The position numbers and the translations under genes were made by a program. Of a stretch of DNA of 64,000 nucleotides, positions 23,946-38,900 are shown in pieces (the stretch's first letter is position 1; every line of letters starts with the position of its first letter). A model generated the notes under the pieces. It was given only the letters and a program-made list of their open reading frames with translations, searched no databases and had not been told where the DNA came from. The DNA is from Casuarius casuarius. Its lineage: Eukaryota > Chordata > Aves > Casuariiformes > Casuariidae. The stretch is taken from positions 558,001 to 622,000 of the forward strand of contig PTFA01000364.1 of the NCBI GenBank assembly GCA_003342895.1, in the 5' to 3' direction.

Positions 23946-26900
23946 CTGGGGAGAAAAGAAAGACTCAGAGACTAGCAATTTCACATGGAGGCAAAAAAAC
24001 CTAGGAACAAACAAGCAAACCAAACCAGGAGTCAGTACCAAATATACACGGTTGGTGTATCGATCCCTTCTTACCACATTGGCCTTAAAATCTGTTCTCT
24101 AGAGCGACTGTGTTGCTAGGATTACCTTCTTTCACTGAGCCAAGGCTCAAACCACTATTTGGTTGGGTGGAAGATGCCATGTTAATCCTTTTCTTTCCCT
24201 TCAGGAGGCTTGCATTTGTCCCCTGTTTTGGTGCAGCTCTGGACAGCAGCCTCTGTACCCACACCAGAAAAAGGGTCATATCATTTGTTTGATAGATCAG
24301 AAGTCCCCAATATCCCCTGGGCTGAATTTCTCCACTCAGTCTCCCTTCTCCAGGAAGGGTGTCCTAACTTCCCAAACTTCACAAAATACACTGGGATTTC
24401 CCTGTTGTAATGACAGCCCCACAAGCTCTCCAAGAGACTCTTACGGTCGTTGTCGTGGACAATCTGGAAGTTCTTCACTGAGGCCTGAGTGACTCTCCCA
24501 TGGAAGTTCAAAACATAGGATTGAGTATCATCATTCCAGACTGGAGCCTTGTTATGTAGCTCAATGAGGTTCTCCAAGTTTTTGTTTTGCCACTTTGATA
24601 GCAGACTCTCATGCTCCTGTTCAGAAGAAATAAATACGTTTATCAGATTTGGAATGGCTCTGCTTTTAAGTACTGCCTCTCTCAGGTGTGTGCACTCTTG
24701 AAAGTCATTCCCTGTTTAAGGGAACACAATGACAGCACTTAAACTCTGTCCCACTGAAAATATCCTACAAGTACCAGACAGATACTTTCCCACATTTCCA
24801 GTCTAAGGGTGTCTTTCCCCTCAATAAGCTATCATCACATCCCTACCCAAACAAGAAAAAAAGAGTGAGACAGTGCAAGTGTGAGCTCCACAGGTCACAG
24901 GTATTTATTTTTTCCACAGACTATCACCCTGCTGGCAGGGATCATTTCCAAGACTCACATAAGCTTTCTCCGACAGGATCCAGCTTCCATTTCCAAACTT
25001 TTAACTTTTAAACAAAAGAAAAATCGTCTGATTTAACTGCAGAATGCCAGGCCCTAGGGTGTTTCAGTAGGAAATCTAAAGGCTACAGTGGGCTGTCAGT
25101 ATGCCTTAAGTAGGTTAAATGTCATCCTACCAGGTCTAATAAGAGAAATAAAATATGAAACACAGAGAGATGAGAAAAAAAAAAAGAGGTAAAACAACAC
25201 ACTATGTTTGAGAAACAGAGGGAATTATAAGGAGCTGCCAACAGTAGTGAGGAAAACACATGACCTGTGATTTAATTTTAAAAGTTATGCAACAACTAAA
25301 ATCCAGCCTGAAATAATATAAGCTAAAAGCTACCAAGAAAAAGAATCCAAACTGAAGTTATTTAATGGGAAGGAAATGATCAGAAAACAACCTCTTGTGG
25401 AGGTCTAGCTAATATGACTATGGCATATGTTTTAGTACTAGGATATGCAGATATGATAATGGATTTTTGAGGATAATCAATCTTTATATTTTCATTAAAG
25501 CTTATTGTTTAAGTTAATCTACTTACTTTATATCTTTATTTTTGTATTTGTTTGCTTTTATAACGATGCAAAGAGAACTTTGAGAATTGTTGCCAGACTG
25601 CATTTAGAAATGCAATTTTTTCTCCTTTAAAGTGGGGACAGTATTGCTTAACTGGTGGCATCAGACTACAGGGAAGGAGGCAAAAATGAAATGTCAAACT
25701 GCTACCCTTCAGGCTTTGACAGCTTCTCAGAACAACTTTGTATTTCAGCCTTGACCACTGCCACCATGCTTACATGCTAACAAAACATTGGGGAAAATAG
25801 GAGAGAAAAATAAAGGCAGGGCCATGAAATGGTTACTGTACTGTTTGGTGGAGATGGAAATACCTATAGAGAGATGATGAATCAGTGACCATGTCCAGAT
25901 TCAATTCTTCTGCCCATCCACAGAATTAAATCTTTTTTCCAGACTCCGATGACTCTTAGCTTCCACTCTTAAAGATCCTTTTCTCTCTTCTCATATCCAC
26001 TCAAAACATTGCTGCAAATACTATTTTCTAGCTTATAACATTGACCATGTCTCCCTGTTTACTCCATCCTTCCTGCCACTGCCCTCTTCTCTATCACACT
26101 AAACATGAAAGCCACACTAAGAGATCTGAACCAGAAGTCTTTTTCATCCCACACTTTAAAACATCTTCAAATACACTTCTCATAGAATCACAGAATGGTT
26201 GAGGTTGGAAGGGACCTCTGGAGATCAACTAGTCCAAACCCCCTGCTCAAACAGGGTCACCTACAGCATGTTGCCCAGGGCCCTGTCCAGATGGCTTTTG
26301 AATAGCTCCAAGGATGGAGACTCCACAACCTCTCTGGGCAACCTGTTCCAGTGCTCAGTCACCCTCACAAGAAAAAGGTTTTTCCTCATGTTCAGACCGA
26401 CCTTCTCGTGTTTCAGTGTGTGCCTGCTGCCTCTCGTCCTATCGCTGGGCACCGCTGAAGAGAGTCTGGCCCCATCCTCTTGACACCCTCCCTTCAGGTA
26501 CTCATACACGTTGATAAGATCCCCCCTCAGTCTTCTCTTCTCCAGGCTGAACAGGCCCAGCCCTCTCAGCCTTTCCTCATATGACAGATGCTCCAGTCCC
26601 CTAATCATCTTAGTAGCCCTTTGCTGGACTCACTCCAGTAGCCCCATGTCTCTCTTGTATTGGGGAACCCAAAACTGGACACAATACTCCAGAGGCGGCC
26701 TCACAAGGGCTGAGTAGAGGAGGAGGATTACCTCCCTCAACCTGCTGGCAACTCTCTGCCTAATGCAGCCCAAGATACCATTGGCCTTCTTGGCCACGAG
26801 GGCACATTGGTGGCTCATGGTCAACTTGTCCTCCATGACTTCCAGGTCCTTCTCTGCAGAGCTGCTTTCCAACAGGTCAGTCCCCAGCCTGTACTGGTGT

Positions 26901-29900
26901 ATGAGGCTATTCCTCCCTAGATGCAGGACTTTGCATTTTGCCTTTACTGAATTTCATGAGGTTCCTGTGTTTCCATCTCTCAGGCTTGTTCAGGTCCCTC
27001 TGAATGGCAGCACAGCCCTCTGGCCTATCAGCCACTCTGGGATCCAGAGGGCTGGTCTCAGCAGTAAAGACTGAAGCAAAGAAGGCATTCAGTATCTCTG
27101 CCTTCTCTGTATCCTTCGTAACCAGGGCCCTGCCCCATTCAGCAGTGGGCCCACATTCTCCCTCATCTTCCTTTTGTTGTTGATGTATTTAAAGAAGCCC
27201 TTCTTGATGTCCTTGACATCCCTTGCCAGATTAAACTCCAAATGGGCCTTGGCCTTCCTAGTACCATCCCTGCATACTCAGATGATGTCCCTATATTCCT
27301 CCCAAGTAGCCTGTCCCTGTACGCTTTTAACTAGAAAATCTTCCACATCTATGAGAACTCCTCACTAAATAGCCACCACAAAACTCCATCTCTCTCCTCC
27401 CAATTTCTCAGTACAGAATCCTCTTTTTCTGTGATTCCTACAAAGAGATTGACAACATTCTGATCACAAATGTACTTACACTCTTGCTACTACACCAAAA
27501 TACTGCCTCAGTCTTTCTGTGGGCTACTATCCATTTATTATCCATCTCTTGTAAATCATATTTGACTAAAAATTTAAGCTCTTTGGAGGTGCAAATCTGT
27601 TCTGTGTTGATAAAACTCTCAGCATAAGTGTCCTGTCCATGAGGAGGGGTTGTAGGTGTAATAGCAACAAGATACAATAGTCATTGCAATAACTAAACAA
27701 ACAGCTAGATAAGGTCCTACTAAACAGCAAGGATACAAATACTGTTCAAAAGGCTACAAATGAGGTAAAAGGCAAGGACATTAATCAAGACCTTTATATT
27801 GCACTGTAAAAAAGTTTACTGCCCATGAAACCTGCTAACAATCCTTGCCATCAACACCTTTGCTGTGACAACCACAATTGTCAGCAGCAGCCAGATCTCT
27901 AGGAGAAAGTTTTACCTCTTCCTCCAGACTGAAACATGATCAAACTCACATTTCGTGGCCGGACTGGAATTCGCTTATGATTCATACTCATTCCTGGAAT
28001 GATCACAGACATTTTCCGGGGACCCTTGAATCCTAACACATTGGTTTCCTGAAAGACAAGGAAAGACATTATTTTCAGGAAATTAGATAGACCATCTCCC
28101 AGAAGGAAAGACAGCAAGGCTGATCTTGAATCCACATCCACATTTTTAGAGATTTGTTGGCTACAACTGTACTAGCAGTTATCAAACTGCAGTTGTGCTC
28201 TGCATTTTGAGAACTGTGTTAAAAGACACACACGGTACTACTTAACTTGTAGCACACCTATATTGTTCTAATGAAACAAACATTTACAATAAAATCAGAC
28301 AAGGGTGATCTCAGGCAAAAATACTTGCATTTGAGGCAAAAAGATGCTAAAATATTGCTAGTGAACAAGGCTTAAATGTGATAAAAATCCAAGTGTCTTT
28401 GACTGGGTCTTTATCTTATCTATATAAACACCATTTAGGCTAGACTGTTCCTGGAGAATGAATGACTTATTTATCTTTAGGCTCTGTTATTTTTGTTTAA
28501 GAGTATATCTATAATTTTCTCTGAAACTGTGTTCTTTTATAAAAGGTTAAGAACAGACCCAGAAAGCAAAGTAATGGGGATCTATCTGAGCTTCAATCTT
28601 AAGACAAGCAGATCTATCTGAAAGTGCAGCAAGAGACTGCTGCAAATGGATTGGGTATAAAGCAAAGAAAAATGGTCTTTCTTGGTCTTCTCTAACCATC
28701 CAGTCCAGTTAAGGTGCTCTATAAAATTGTGTCAATAATAACCTTTAAAATTCTCAAAGCACAGATTAAAAACAAACAAAAAACTCCCCAAAAAACAAAC
28801 AAAACCAGGCTCTTTTAAAAATACTGATTAATAGAAGTTATACAGCTTCTTCTAATGTGCTAGTGCATTTTACAGACACAGAATAAATCTTTGGAGCTGC
28901 AACCTCTTATCTCATTTCAGAAAATCTAGGGATACATATGAGAACAAGGGTACTGATTTTATTCATATGTAAGCTTTAATAATTTGATGCAGATAAAACA
29001 TTTCTGACATTCAGAATTCTGAAAAGCTGACTTTATATTGTCTGCTTGTTTCAACACCTCACTTTGCACAATTAGGCAGGGAAGTGAAGAATACTGTACG
29101 CAAAGAAAACATCCAGTGACACTTACATAAACAGGTTAGTACTGGAATTATCCCTTTTTTTTTTCCCCCCTCCAAGTGCCATTAAGACCATTAGCAAAAA
29201 GATCAGGATCATGCTCCAGTAGACTAATACCCCTTTAAATTTTTGCTGCTGTAACTATGGTAAAGATAAAAATCCCTCTACTTGGCTGGCTATCATTTAG
29301 TGAAGAATCTCAAGTTTTCCTTCCAGACCTCTAACTTCAGGACTGAAATATGAAACAATGAGACTTGTGAATCTTCACATAATTCTAGAGTGATGTGGCT
29401 ACAAGTGCCTCCCCTCTCCATAACCTGGATTGAGGTTATCCACAAGATCAGAATAAAAAAACATCTTTAGGACACAGCTAGTGAATCATGATTTCCCCTG
29501 GAAACATACCTTTCCTAACAACATGCTACTACTGAAATTATACCAGCTCTCTCCTACCCACCACAATACCTTTAGTCCTGCCAAAAATACCTCTCCTTCA
29601 CATGGTACCACCAATTCCTTCTTAATGTCCACCAGATACCAGCTGAGCAAAAGACAGATCATGCTGTGCCTGGCTCCAGGTCAAGGATATGTTGGCTGGC
29701 CACATGCCTGATGATGGGTCAGGTAGCAAGGTCCTCAGAACAGATAATAAATGTGCTCACATCAGCATCTTTCCCTCAGTGAATATATTAGTTTGGGTCT
29801 CTCTCTCCTTCCTTCCTTACCCCAGCACCGATTTTTTTCATGAAACTTGTAGGAACTTATCTTTGACGCTTCTGCCCTTTGTCTAATCTGGTTGAAATTG

Positions 29901-32900
29901 GTCAGCTAGTTCAAAAGTTAAATAAGGGAGGCTGCCAGGCAGCATGATTTTGTGAGCCCAGCTTCCTTGGAAGCCAGGCTACAAAAAAGGAAGGAGGGGC
30001 AAAAGGGGAGAAGCACTACTTACATAACAAATGGCTGCAAGCTCCTGTCGAGTATGAGCCTTTTCCACTAGACCTTGTGCCTTGATTGGGCTAACTCCAT
30101 GATCATAGACTGTAAATTTAGTTCCCATGAGGTTTGACCTAAGTCAGGTAATGACAGAAAGAGAGAGATGTGTCAGTGGAAAATTTTGTCATCTTCTGAA
30201 GGTAGCTGTGCAGCACAGTGAAACCACTTGCACATCTCCAGGTACTCCCATCTGAATCTTCCTATCATCAGCTCACTAAGGAGCTTCAGCAGAAGAGTCC
30301 ATAGTAAACTGAGCCTTTAACCTGTCCTGGAAAAGCATCAAGACAGGATTCCTTCTCTAAATTGCCATGCTGAATGGTAACACTGAAAAAAGTTGCCAAC
30401 CCAAGTGAATACAGATTACATTAACCAGGATGAGGCAAGTTCATTCTCTCTGGATTGAGACCAGACTGCTATTCACAATTCCAACTCAGCTAAAATGAAA
30501 ATCTAATCTCTCCTACTGCAGAAGCTGTATATTTGTCTCTGTTTTTCATCTGTGGCTCTCACCTGAGTTTTCCAACAAAACTTTCCCCTTCCCGAGATAA
30601 GTCAGTTGGGTCAACTGATATCAGGTAATTAGACGTTTTGCTCTTTTTCCGCTTTCGCCCTGCAAGAAGAAATGTCTGGAAATACAAAACTTTGATCAAG
30701 ACTGGAATTTTCAAAGAACCCGGACGCATAACTAGGCATTGCTACCCAAACTGTCAGCTGTTTCCCCTCACCCATTCCCCTTTTCGCTCTGTGCTGTTAC
30801 TACTGTCTCCATACTTTTGGTCTCTTCCACAAGTGAACAGCCTGAAATCCTAAACCTCCAATCAGCCCCCTCAACAGTCTAGATACAAAGCAACTTTCAT
30901 TTTTTGTCTTCCCTCCTTTTCTTCTGGAGCAACTCAGTCCCTTTGTTCTCCTTTCTTCTTTATGTTTTTATACTTTTGTGTTTCATCTTTCATTATATTA
31001 TTGCTTCTAAACCTTGCTTAGTGCCTTGCCAAATATAAGCTCTTCTCATCAGCTTGCTTTTTCTCCTCAGCTTCTGATTTCTTACCAATTTATGCACTGC
31101 TCCCCATTACACCAAAAATGGTCTGTGGTAGGAGTACAATAACCAAGATACTGTGTGCTGGTCCCAATACCTTTCTGTTGTCATCCCTTTCCAGATGCAT
31201 ATAATAAGTAGGGAAGAAGCCCCGATCCATTCCCTTCTTATCTCTAGTGATTCGACATTTGATTGTAATACCACGGGGTGCAGGGCGTAATACAAAGTCC
31301 TCCAAGTTCTCTACTTCTCCCAGCTGTGCATCTGCCTGAGGGGATGGAGTACAGGAAGCACCTGTTTCCTGTGGGAAGAAACATCATATTAGCAGATTAG
31401 TATCAGATCAGAGGCTCTGGTATTCCCCAAGAAAAGAAAGGTCAGTTGAAACAGAAGACCTTATGTTTCAAGAGGAAGATATTTGGGAAAGGGGAGTTTA
31501 GCAAGAAACCACCTGTGTTTCCATGTTGAGAAGAGTCCTGGCTGAAGACCTTTTTGATCTTAGGAAAGACTCCTGCCTCCCCCACCCAACAGATCTCTCC
31601 AAGGGGAGAGTTAGTTACTCTTTGTCATCAGTTTTGCACCAGAGACAATGGAGTCATCTTTCTCCTTAAAGGTCTTTGAGGAGTAGCCGATTCACTGACT
31701 TTTCTTCACTGATGATAAGGTTACTTGTGCTCCTCCGCCCACTGCTTCTTTGACCATTACTAGGTCTTTGTCTTTAACTTGATGAGCCAGTCAGATAACC
31801 TGACAATTTTGACCTTTCTCTGCCTTCAGGAAAGAGCATGCTAGCTACAGCAGTTGCAACTACTATGTTTTAACATAGTGCTCAAGGTGTGAGTACTAAA
31901 AAACAAGTATGTGCCCAGTCCTTATTGGAAATGGATTTGACAACACTTACTGCAGAAGATTTCAGGCTGGTTGCAGAACTAGGCCTCTCAGATTCAGGAT
32001 ATGGTGAATGAGATGCTCGTCTCTTACTAGTTTCTTCATCCTCTTCTGTGTCCTCCTCATCAAAATTCAAACTGCCTGAAATTCCTGTCAGAACAGAAGA
32101 TCAAGCAAGCAGCCTCTGAAAGAAGCTGTCATGAGTTCACGGAATCACTAATTCACATATGCCTCTTACATAGCTGTTCTGCTCCTACCCTCATAATTAA
32201 TCTCTGCTGTTCCAACTGCCTATTTTCTTCTTGTGGTATATTGCTTCCCGAGCCTTGTAATCCAAACCACTAGTGACATTTTTCACTACTCAGCTGATTA
32301 AGCAGCCGTATGACTTTTATCACTACACATTTTACATGATATTGCTTAGTTTATGCTTTCATTCATGATTGTGGCATATAACTAAAATAACTTTGGCTAA
32401 AGGAATTTAGAAAGAACTTCTGTACACATTACTATTTGGTGTTTCCTTCCACTTGCATTGTCTTGTTCTGCGATTTCCTTCCTACAATTTGGCTGTGAAA
32501 TAGAAAAGCTCATAAAGCACTACAGAATAGGAACAGCATCAGCATGATGATCTGAATTCTTCTCTATGAACCAATCTTATAGCAGTATTCTAACATGGCA
32601 CTGAATAGAAAGGGCATTGATGGAAGTTCTCTGTCTCAGATGAAACAAAAATGTAGTCTTCATTTTTAGTTTCAACTGTTGAAAATAAAACTCCAAAACT
32701 GCTGATTGTGGTATCCTCCGACTCAGGAAGAGTACCTTTCGCTGAAGGTCTCCTCAACAGTTAAATAATTACTGCATCATTGACTATAAGAGGTCCCTCT
32801 GTTGTCATAATATTCAGGCATTATAGGCATATATATTATATCTGGAATAAAAATACCTTGAACTTCAGCAAAATGAGAAGTGTAGTTTTTTGTGACCAAC

Positions 32901-35900
32901 TTCCTTGGAAAGGCCAGAAATAATACAAGACATTGACAAACCTTTAAAATATAACTAGTGCTCCAATTAATATCAGCACGTCAGAAAAAGGAGAAATTGC
33001 ACTTCCGCGTTTAACTACACACTGGAGAAACTACTAGCTGTGTATTTAAGAGGAAGGTCCTACAGACACTTGCTTCATGATCCCCTCAGCTTTTTTTTAA
33101 TGTTACCGAAAAAAATACCATAAGTAGAAGAATCCTGAAAAAAGACCTCTGCCCCATTATCTTACCTCGTTTCTGTAAGATTTCTTGCAGATCTGGCTTG
33201 TCTGCTGTTTCTGTTAGAGCCTCTCCATCATTTTCCTGATCTGCATTGTCTTCTGTTATGGAAGATCCAGCAGAGAGAGTTTGGAGTTTGGTCCCTAAAT
33301 CTTGCACTTCTGATTTCAGGAAAGCAGCTGGTCCATCAATGCCTGCAGGACAAAATTAAGCAGAATCCAAAAGCCTAATTTTTACTGCTACAGAAGTGTC
33401 CCAAGACAGTCCCTCATTTCGTCTTCCTTTGCTCAAGCATCCCTTTAAACAACTGACTTATTTTTGTTCACTTAAACTTTGGTGAGGAAAATTGTGAGTA
33501 ACTTGCTTTAAATATGTCAGGCATCAGTTTTCCACATTTATAAATATCGTGATTGTATTTAATTTTTTTTTTTCCTAAACAAGGGCTTGAACACTTTAGG
33601 CAAGTGGTATTTGTCACGGACACTAATATCCTTATTATTATTATATATATTAAATTATTATTTTGTTTATTTACAGTTACTCTATTTTCTTTTCCTGTCC
33701 CAATATTCAGGTTCCTTGGTTGCTCCTGTACCATTCAGTGGGTGCTCTACAATGAACATCACAATTGATGTGATTAGCTATTGACAGCCACAGGCAGGAT
33801 ACACTATAAATAGATGCTATCTACTTTTTTGGTAGAAATGAAAATACCAAGTTTAAACATGTAATCCAGCTGTGGACTGCACTTCTTAATTGCAAGAGAT
33901 GTCTTGATTTCAGGGACCAGCATAATATTGTAAACATGTTTGTGGAGCACACAATATGTAAGTATAGGTTCAACTTTTGATTTCTTGGATTCCTACTCTT
34001 TTTCATTTTAAAAGTATACTTAACTAGTTTATCTAGTCATCAGATTTCTGAGATGTTTACAACTCTTACCACTTCTTAAAAAAATTTGCTTGTATAGGGA
34101 AAGCTTCAGAACTATGTAAGCTAGTGAGGAAGTGGTCAGTTTTCATTTTTGTTCTGAAGGAGTACTGAAGTTCTCTCATTTCAAAGTTAATCTAATCTTT
34201 TTTCATCTTGTTTTACTCTCTGACTTAGAAGCGTCCTGTAGCAGAAGCTTTCTCCAACTCTGATTTTAAACACACAAATGCTACCACCCACATCACCACC
34301 TTACTCCCCAACCTAGGATCCTGAAAGAAATCTGGAGAACAAAAAAAACATTTAAAAGAGGATCCAATGTGATCCTCAAGCCAAGTTACACTGATTTGTG
34401 GTTACACTGATTCTACTCTACTGCTGATATAATGGTGGTATTATAGTGTCCTGCATCTCAAAGTCATAAGATGCTTCCTGTTACTTTCTTGATAGGCTGA
34501 TGGGATCATGGCTCTCAAACTCTTTTCTGATACTTCCAGAGGAATGTAGGAGGTTTCATTGCTACTCTCCCCCCTCCCGAGGCATTTAAGGCTCTACTAC
34601 TCTTTTTTACTCCTAACAGAATGGTCGCTATTTTAATATAATGCTGTGAGACCACTGAGTCATTGCCTTTGGCTCCCTGATATCTCATTGTGCTTATGAC
34701 TTTCTGGACCACTACAGCTTGTTTATCATGTTCCTGTTCTCTCCCAGAAGCTCACAGAAATCAACAGATCAGATAAAAAACAGTAAGAACCTGATTTGGT
34801 ATTCATAAGCCCTCTGTTTTTCTCTTGTCTACTTTATCATTCAGTCATATCCAATCTTGAGAGTTCTGCCTTGAAGGATAGCATAGGCATCCACTACTGG
34901 ATTATTCTCTCTTCTTTATCCTACTGCTTCTGAAAACTCTTACTCTGGATTCTTATCTCCCTACCTTTCTAGAAGTTCCTAACCCATTTTGGAAGTTCTT
35001 TTTAGCCTAACACAAGAGAGAGATTACTGAAAGGCAGATGATTCTCAGCTGTCACAAAACTCAAGATAAGGTTTTTGTTTGTTTTTACAGTTCAGTATTG
35101 TTAAACCATGCCATGTTACAATTCTGGTTTTTTACATAGAGAGATGTGTAATCAATCTTGCTTCTCCCTGACCATTGTCACAGCAATGTAGGTGACCACC
35201 TCTGACATGAAGCACATGCACTGGCATTTTTGGGAAGTGTTGCAATCAGGATGATTACTTACCATGTAGTGTAACATCATTGTGGGAAGGAATTGGGTTT
35301 TCTACTAAAGGAGTCTGCTCCTCACACCCTTTGGGCTTTGATCTGCGCAGCTTTGCCTCAGGATTTGGCTGTACCATCAAGGGATCAAGACGTTTCTTCC
35401 TCTGCTTCTTCTCCAGAAGAGCTCTCTGTGAAATAAAGAAATATGAAATAGGGATGAGTAACCACATCCAGAGAGGCAGAAAGCATACTTCAGATATTGG
35501 CAAAGGCATGTTACTAACCAAGATCACTGATCAACCTGGAATGCTCTGATCTGACAGAAATCCTAGACACAGATATCACAATGTCTTTGGAGTGAGACAC
35601 TGCCTTTGATTCTCCATCAGTGGTAGATGGGGATGAGGACACTTCCTCATTTTCTGGTCTATCCTGAGGCCATCAGCAAATAATTTTAACTCCTTTTATT
35701 CAGTCTAAACTGCACTAATCCATAATATAAATAGAAATAAATTCAGCAGAGTCATTTAGAATCCAATACAAACATTTCACAAAGTAAATTTTACAATATA
35801 CAACATGTCCTTCTTATTTTATTACTCTATGCATCATACTTATTTAAGCTGATAGAGCAGATAAAACAGCTCACAAGGACTCTCCATTCTTTCCGCTGCA

Positions 35901-38900
35901 GTTATGATTGGACTAAACATTCTGTCTTTTAGGACAACAACTTCTGGTGCCTTTAGGGAATGGATAATTTCTCCTCACTGTTCAGTACAATTAAACAAAC
36001 TTCATATTAAGACAAATGTGTTTATTATATTGCTATAGTTTGATCTCCAAGATTATCAGGAAATGCCAGAGTAAAGATGACAGTCTTTGCCCCATGCATT
36101 ACATGGCAATAGAGACTTATACTACTAGCACATACCATTTCTTTAACCAGGGCTCATTCATTCAGTTGATTCTGCTGCTGCAGTTATGAATGCCTTCATA
36201 ATATAGCAAAAGCAAGTCAAGATTTGCAAAGGAAGCAGGTTTTATGACAAAAGCTGTCACCTAATAGGGAGAACTCACAACAGACAGCTCTCAGAAACTG
36301 GTTCTCTGAGATAAGACACAGAAGTAGAGGTAAAATAAGTAAATTAAAAGGAAAAGAAGACAACAGATAATTCAGTCATTAATATTGGGCTGATTCAGTG
36401 ATAGGAAATCTGATCTACCTTGCAAACTTTTCCCATGTAATTTAGGACTGAAAGGAAAGAACTGTAAATCCAAATGTTAGTGTTAAAAATGAAACAATAC
36501 TTTTCCAACATGCATATAGATTTGATGTTCATGATTTCCTAGTAAATGAAAATAGAAACAACCTCTAAATGTAAATCAAGGTAAATGGGCACATCATATC
36601 ATTTTAAAGACAGCCATGCTTAATTCTTATAACTTTTAAGGTGCATGAAGGAGAGGGGAGAATCATATTCCGATATTCTGCAATGCACCACTATGCCAAC
36701 CAACATGCAAGTCCCTCACTGTAGGTGTGGTTTATCCATGCCTGCTTATTAGACACCTTAACAACATCCTGAATGTTCTTCAGGATGATAAAAACTTTTT
36801 CTCCATCAAATTCTTCTCAGTCTCCAAGTATCAATCAGATAAATAGCACCGAGAACGCAATCCACTCGAGACAAATGTCTTTAGAGCCCTTTCCTCTCCT
36901 GTTAGGCTTTTTATCTCTCCCATTGGTTCTTTCCTCTCTTGGTAGGCTTTTTTTCTCAAGCAATAGCAGTTTCTCAGCCAACCTCTCCCTCAGGAACTCC
37001 GAAACAACTCAATTCTTGATCCTCCTTTACTCTTTCTAATTTTAAAGTAATTTTCTCCAAAACAATAATTTTTTTAAAAGCACGATTACATTTGAAGACT
37101 AGACTGCAATATGTTTATTTTCATAATGATGCTCATGAGAGTGATGCTACCTGACACAGTTTGTTATTCTAACATTCCTGAGAAGTGGGCTGCAACTAAG
37201 GTTAGTATATTGTTAATTGTGAAAGTTATTCTTTCTAGATTGGTATGTCATTGAAATAATTTCTGAAACCTGTACTCTTTGGTAGTGTTTGTTATCGCAG
37301 AATTATTTGCAAGGGCCAGCCTGCATAGCAAAAGTTACATTAATTTTTCTGCTTATTTTTCTTTCCTTCTTCCAAACCAATGCTTTAATGTCTTTAAAAT
37401 TCTAATTCTTTGCAAATGCTCATCACAAATCAAATTTGTTCTCTAGAAAGATAGTCAGGCCCTTTAGGAGAATTTCAGTCTTTTTTTATTATATTTTAAT
37501 GCTAACTGAAAAGTAAAAGATTCCAGAATATTTTATAAATTTCTAATAGTGGAAATAAAAGGAGAGGGGGAAACAAGAATCAAAACATTATACTCGGAAT
37601 AAGAATCTGAGAAAAACTGTTGCCAAGGCTTCTCTACCTGGTGAATGGACAGACAAGAAGGAAAAGAGACATATCCTAAAGGCAGTAAGAAAGTGCATAG
37701 CTACTGTTAGAACTGGAAATCAAAATTTGGGTCAACATAGAAAAAATAGTTTTAAAGAGCTACTTTCCTAATTATTAGATCAGATTTTTGAAACATTTTA
37801 TTGCTTACTGGTCTAGTAATTCATTTTTTCTTATTATAGTACATTTTGTTTCGTCAAAGAAATTCCAGGACTCTCTTTAAGGAAAAATAAGCTTTGGGTA
37901 ATAGGATCATATTGAAACATATACTTTATTCTTGGTAGATGAGACTGACCTTCATTTAGGAAGAGCTTCAGGATAACCAAAGGGGTAAAACATGATAGTT
38001 ATTTCATTTGTTTTAGAAAGGTTTCTCTCTACTACTTTGCTTGTTTGAGATGTAGAAAATCTGCTAGCCCACTGACAGGATGGCTGGTAGCAGTTCATTC
38101 TGTCTACACATGGTGGCGTAGCGGCTTTACCTTCAGAATTGTGTGTTCTTTTGAAACTTACTCCACTAAGATGGAATCCAAAACAAAACAAAACAAAACG
38201 CCCCACCAAACTGTATTTCATTTCATTCTGTCTACTAACCAGGCTTTTCCTCCAGCTCTGTATTACATTAAAAATTCATATGGTATTACAATTAAAAAAT
38301 TCAGATAGTTCAGGGATAGGGCACAGGAACATGTAATCCATTAAATAAGTAACAGATACTGAGTGTCATGATTCATTTTGTGAACTCCGTGTATTAAGAC
38401 TTCTTCAAAAACATTTTCCCTGCACCACAGAGAAAACCATAACATCAGAATACAAGATGTTTAAATGGTCAGATTTTAATAAACTCAAACCAACAACACT
38501 GGTTCTAATGAATTTGCATGAGGATGAAAATACCACAGCAGACTAATAAGACAGCTAGTTTGGTATTCTTTGTACAACTGTGATCAACAGTAAGATGGTA
38601 CACAGGAAGGCTCCAACCCCTGCACCACTGAGGGTGCAGTATCATGGCATGGTCCTACCTCAGTAGGCCATGCATGCTGGATCCTAGCTCCGAAACCTTT
38701 TCACTACTCTTCCAGCTCCTCCTGTACCCTAAGTTCATACTGAGGCAGCAATGATAATGCCAGTGATGATGGCATTAATGAAAGTTACTGCCACAAGTAA
38801 GTGCCACACCAGCGGCATTCAGAAATACGCCATCAGCTTCACCCTCTCCACCCATGTGGACATGGCAGCAGTGCAGTTTGGGCTCCAGATGCCTTACAAG

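Noticed and set aside
23554..24102. 182-codon plus-strand frame over the TULP3 last exon
   Set aside because: Antisense shadow of TULP3 exon 11 and its flanks.
26199..26483. Plus-strand open frames across the CR1 copy
   Set aside because: The element's coding sense is the minus strand; these are antisense shadows.
30640..30660. Alternative acceptor (TTGCAG) inside TULP3 exon 7
   Set aside because: Using it would drop TFLLA, conserved as IFLLA or VFLLA in the family, and the upstream acceptor keeps phase with exon 6.
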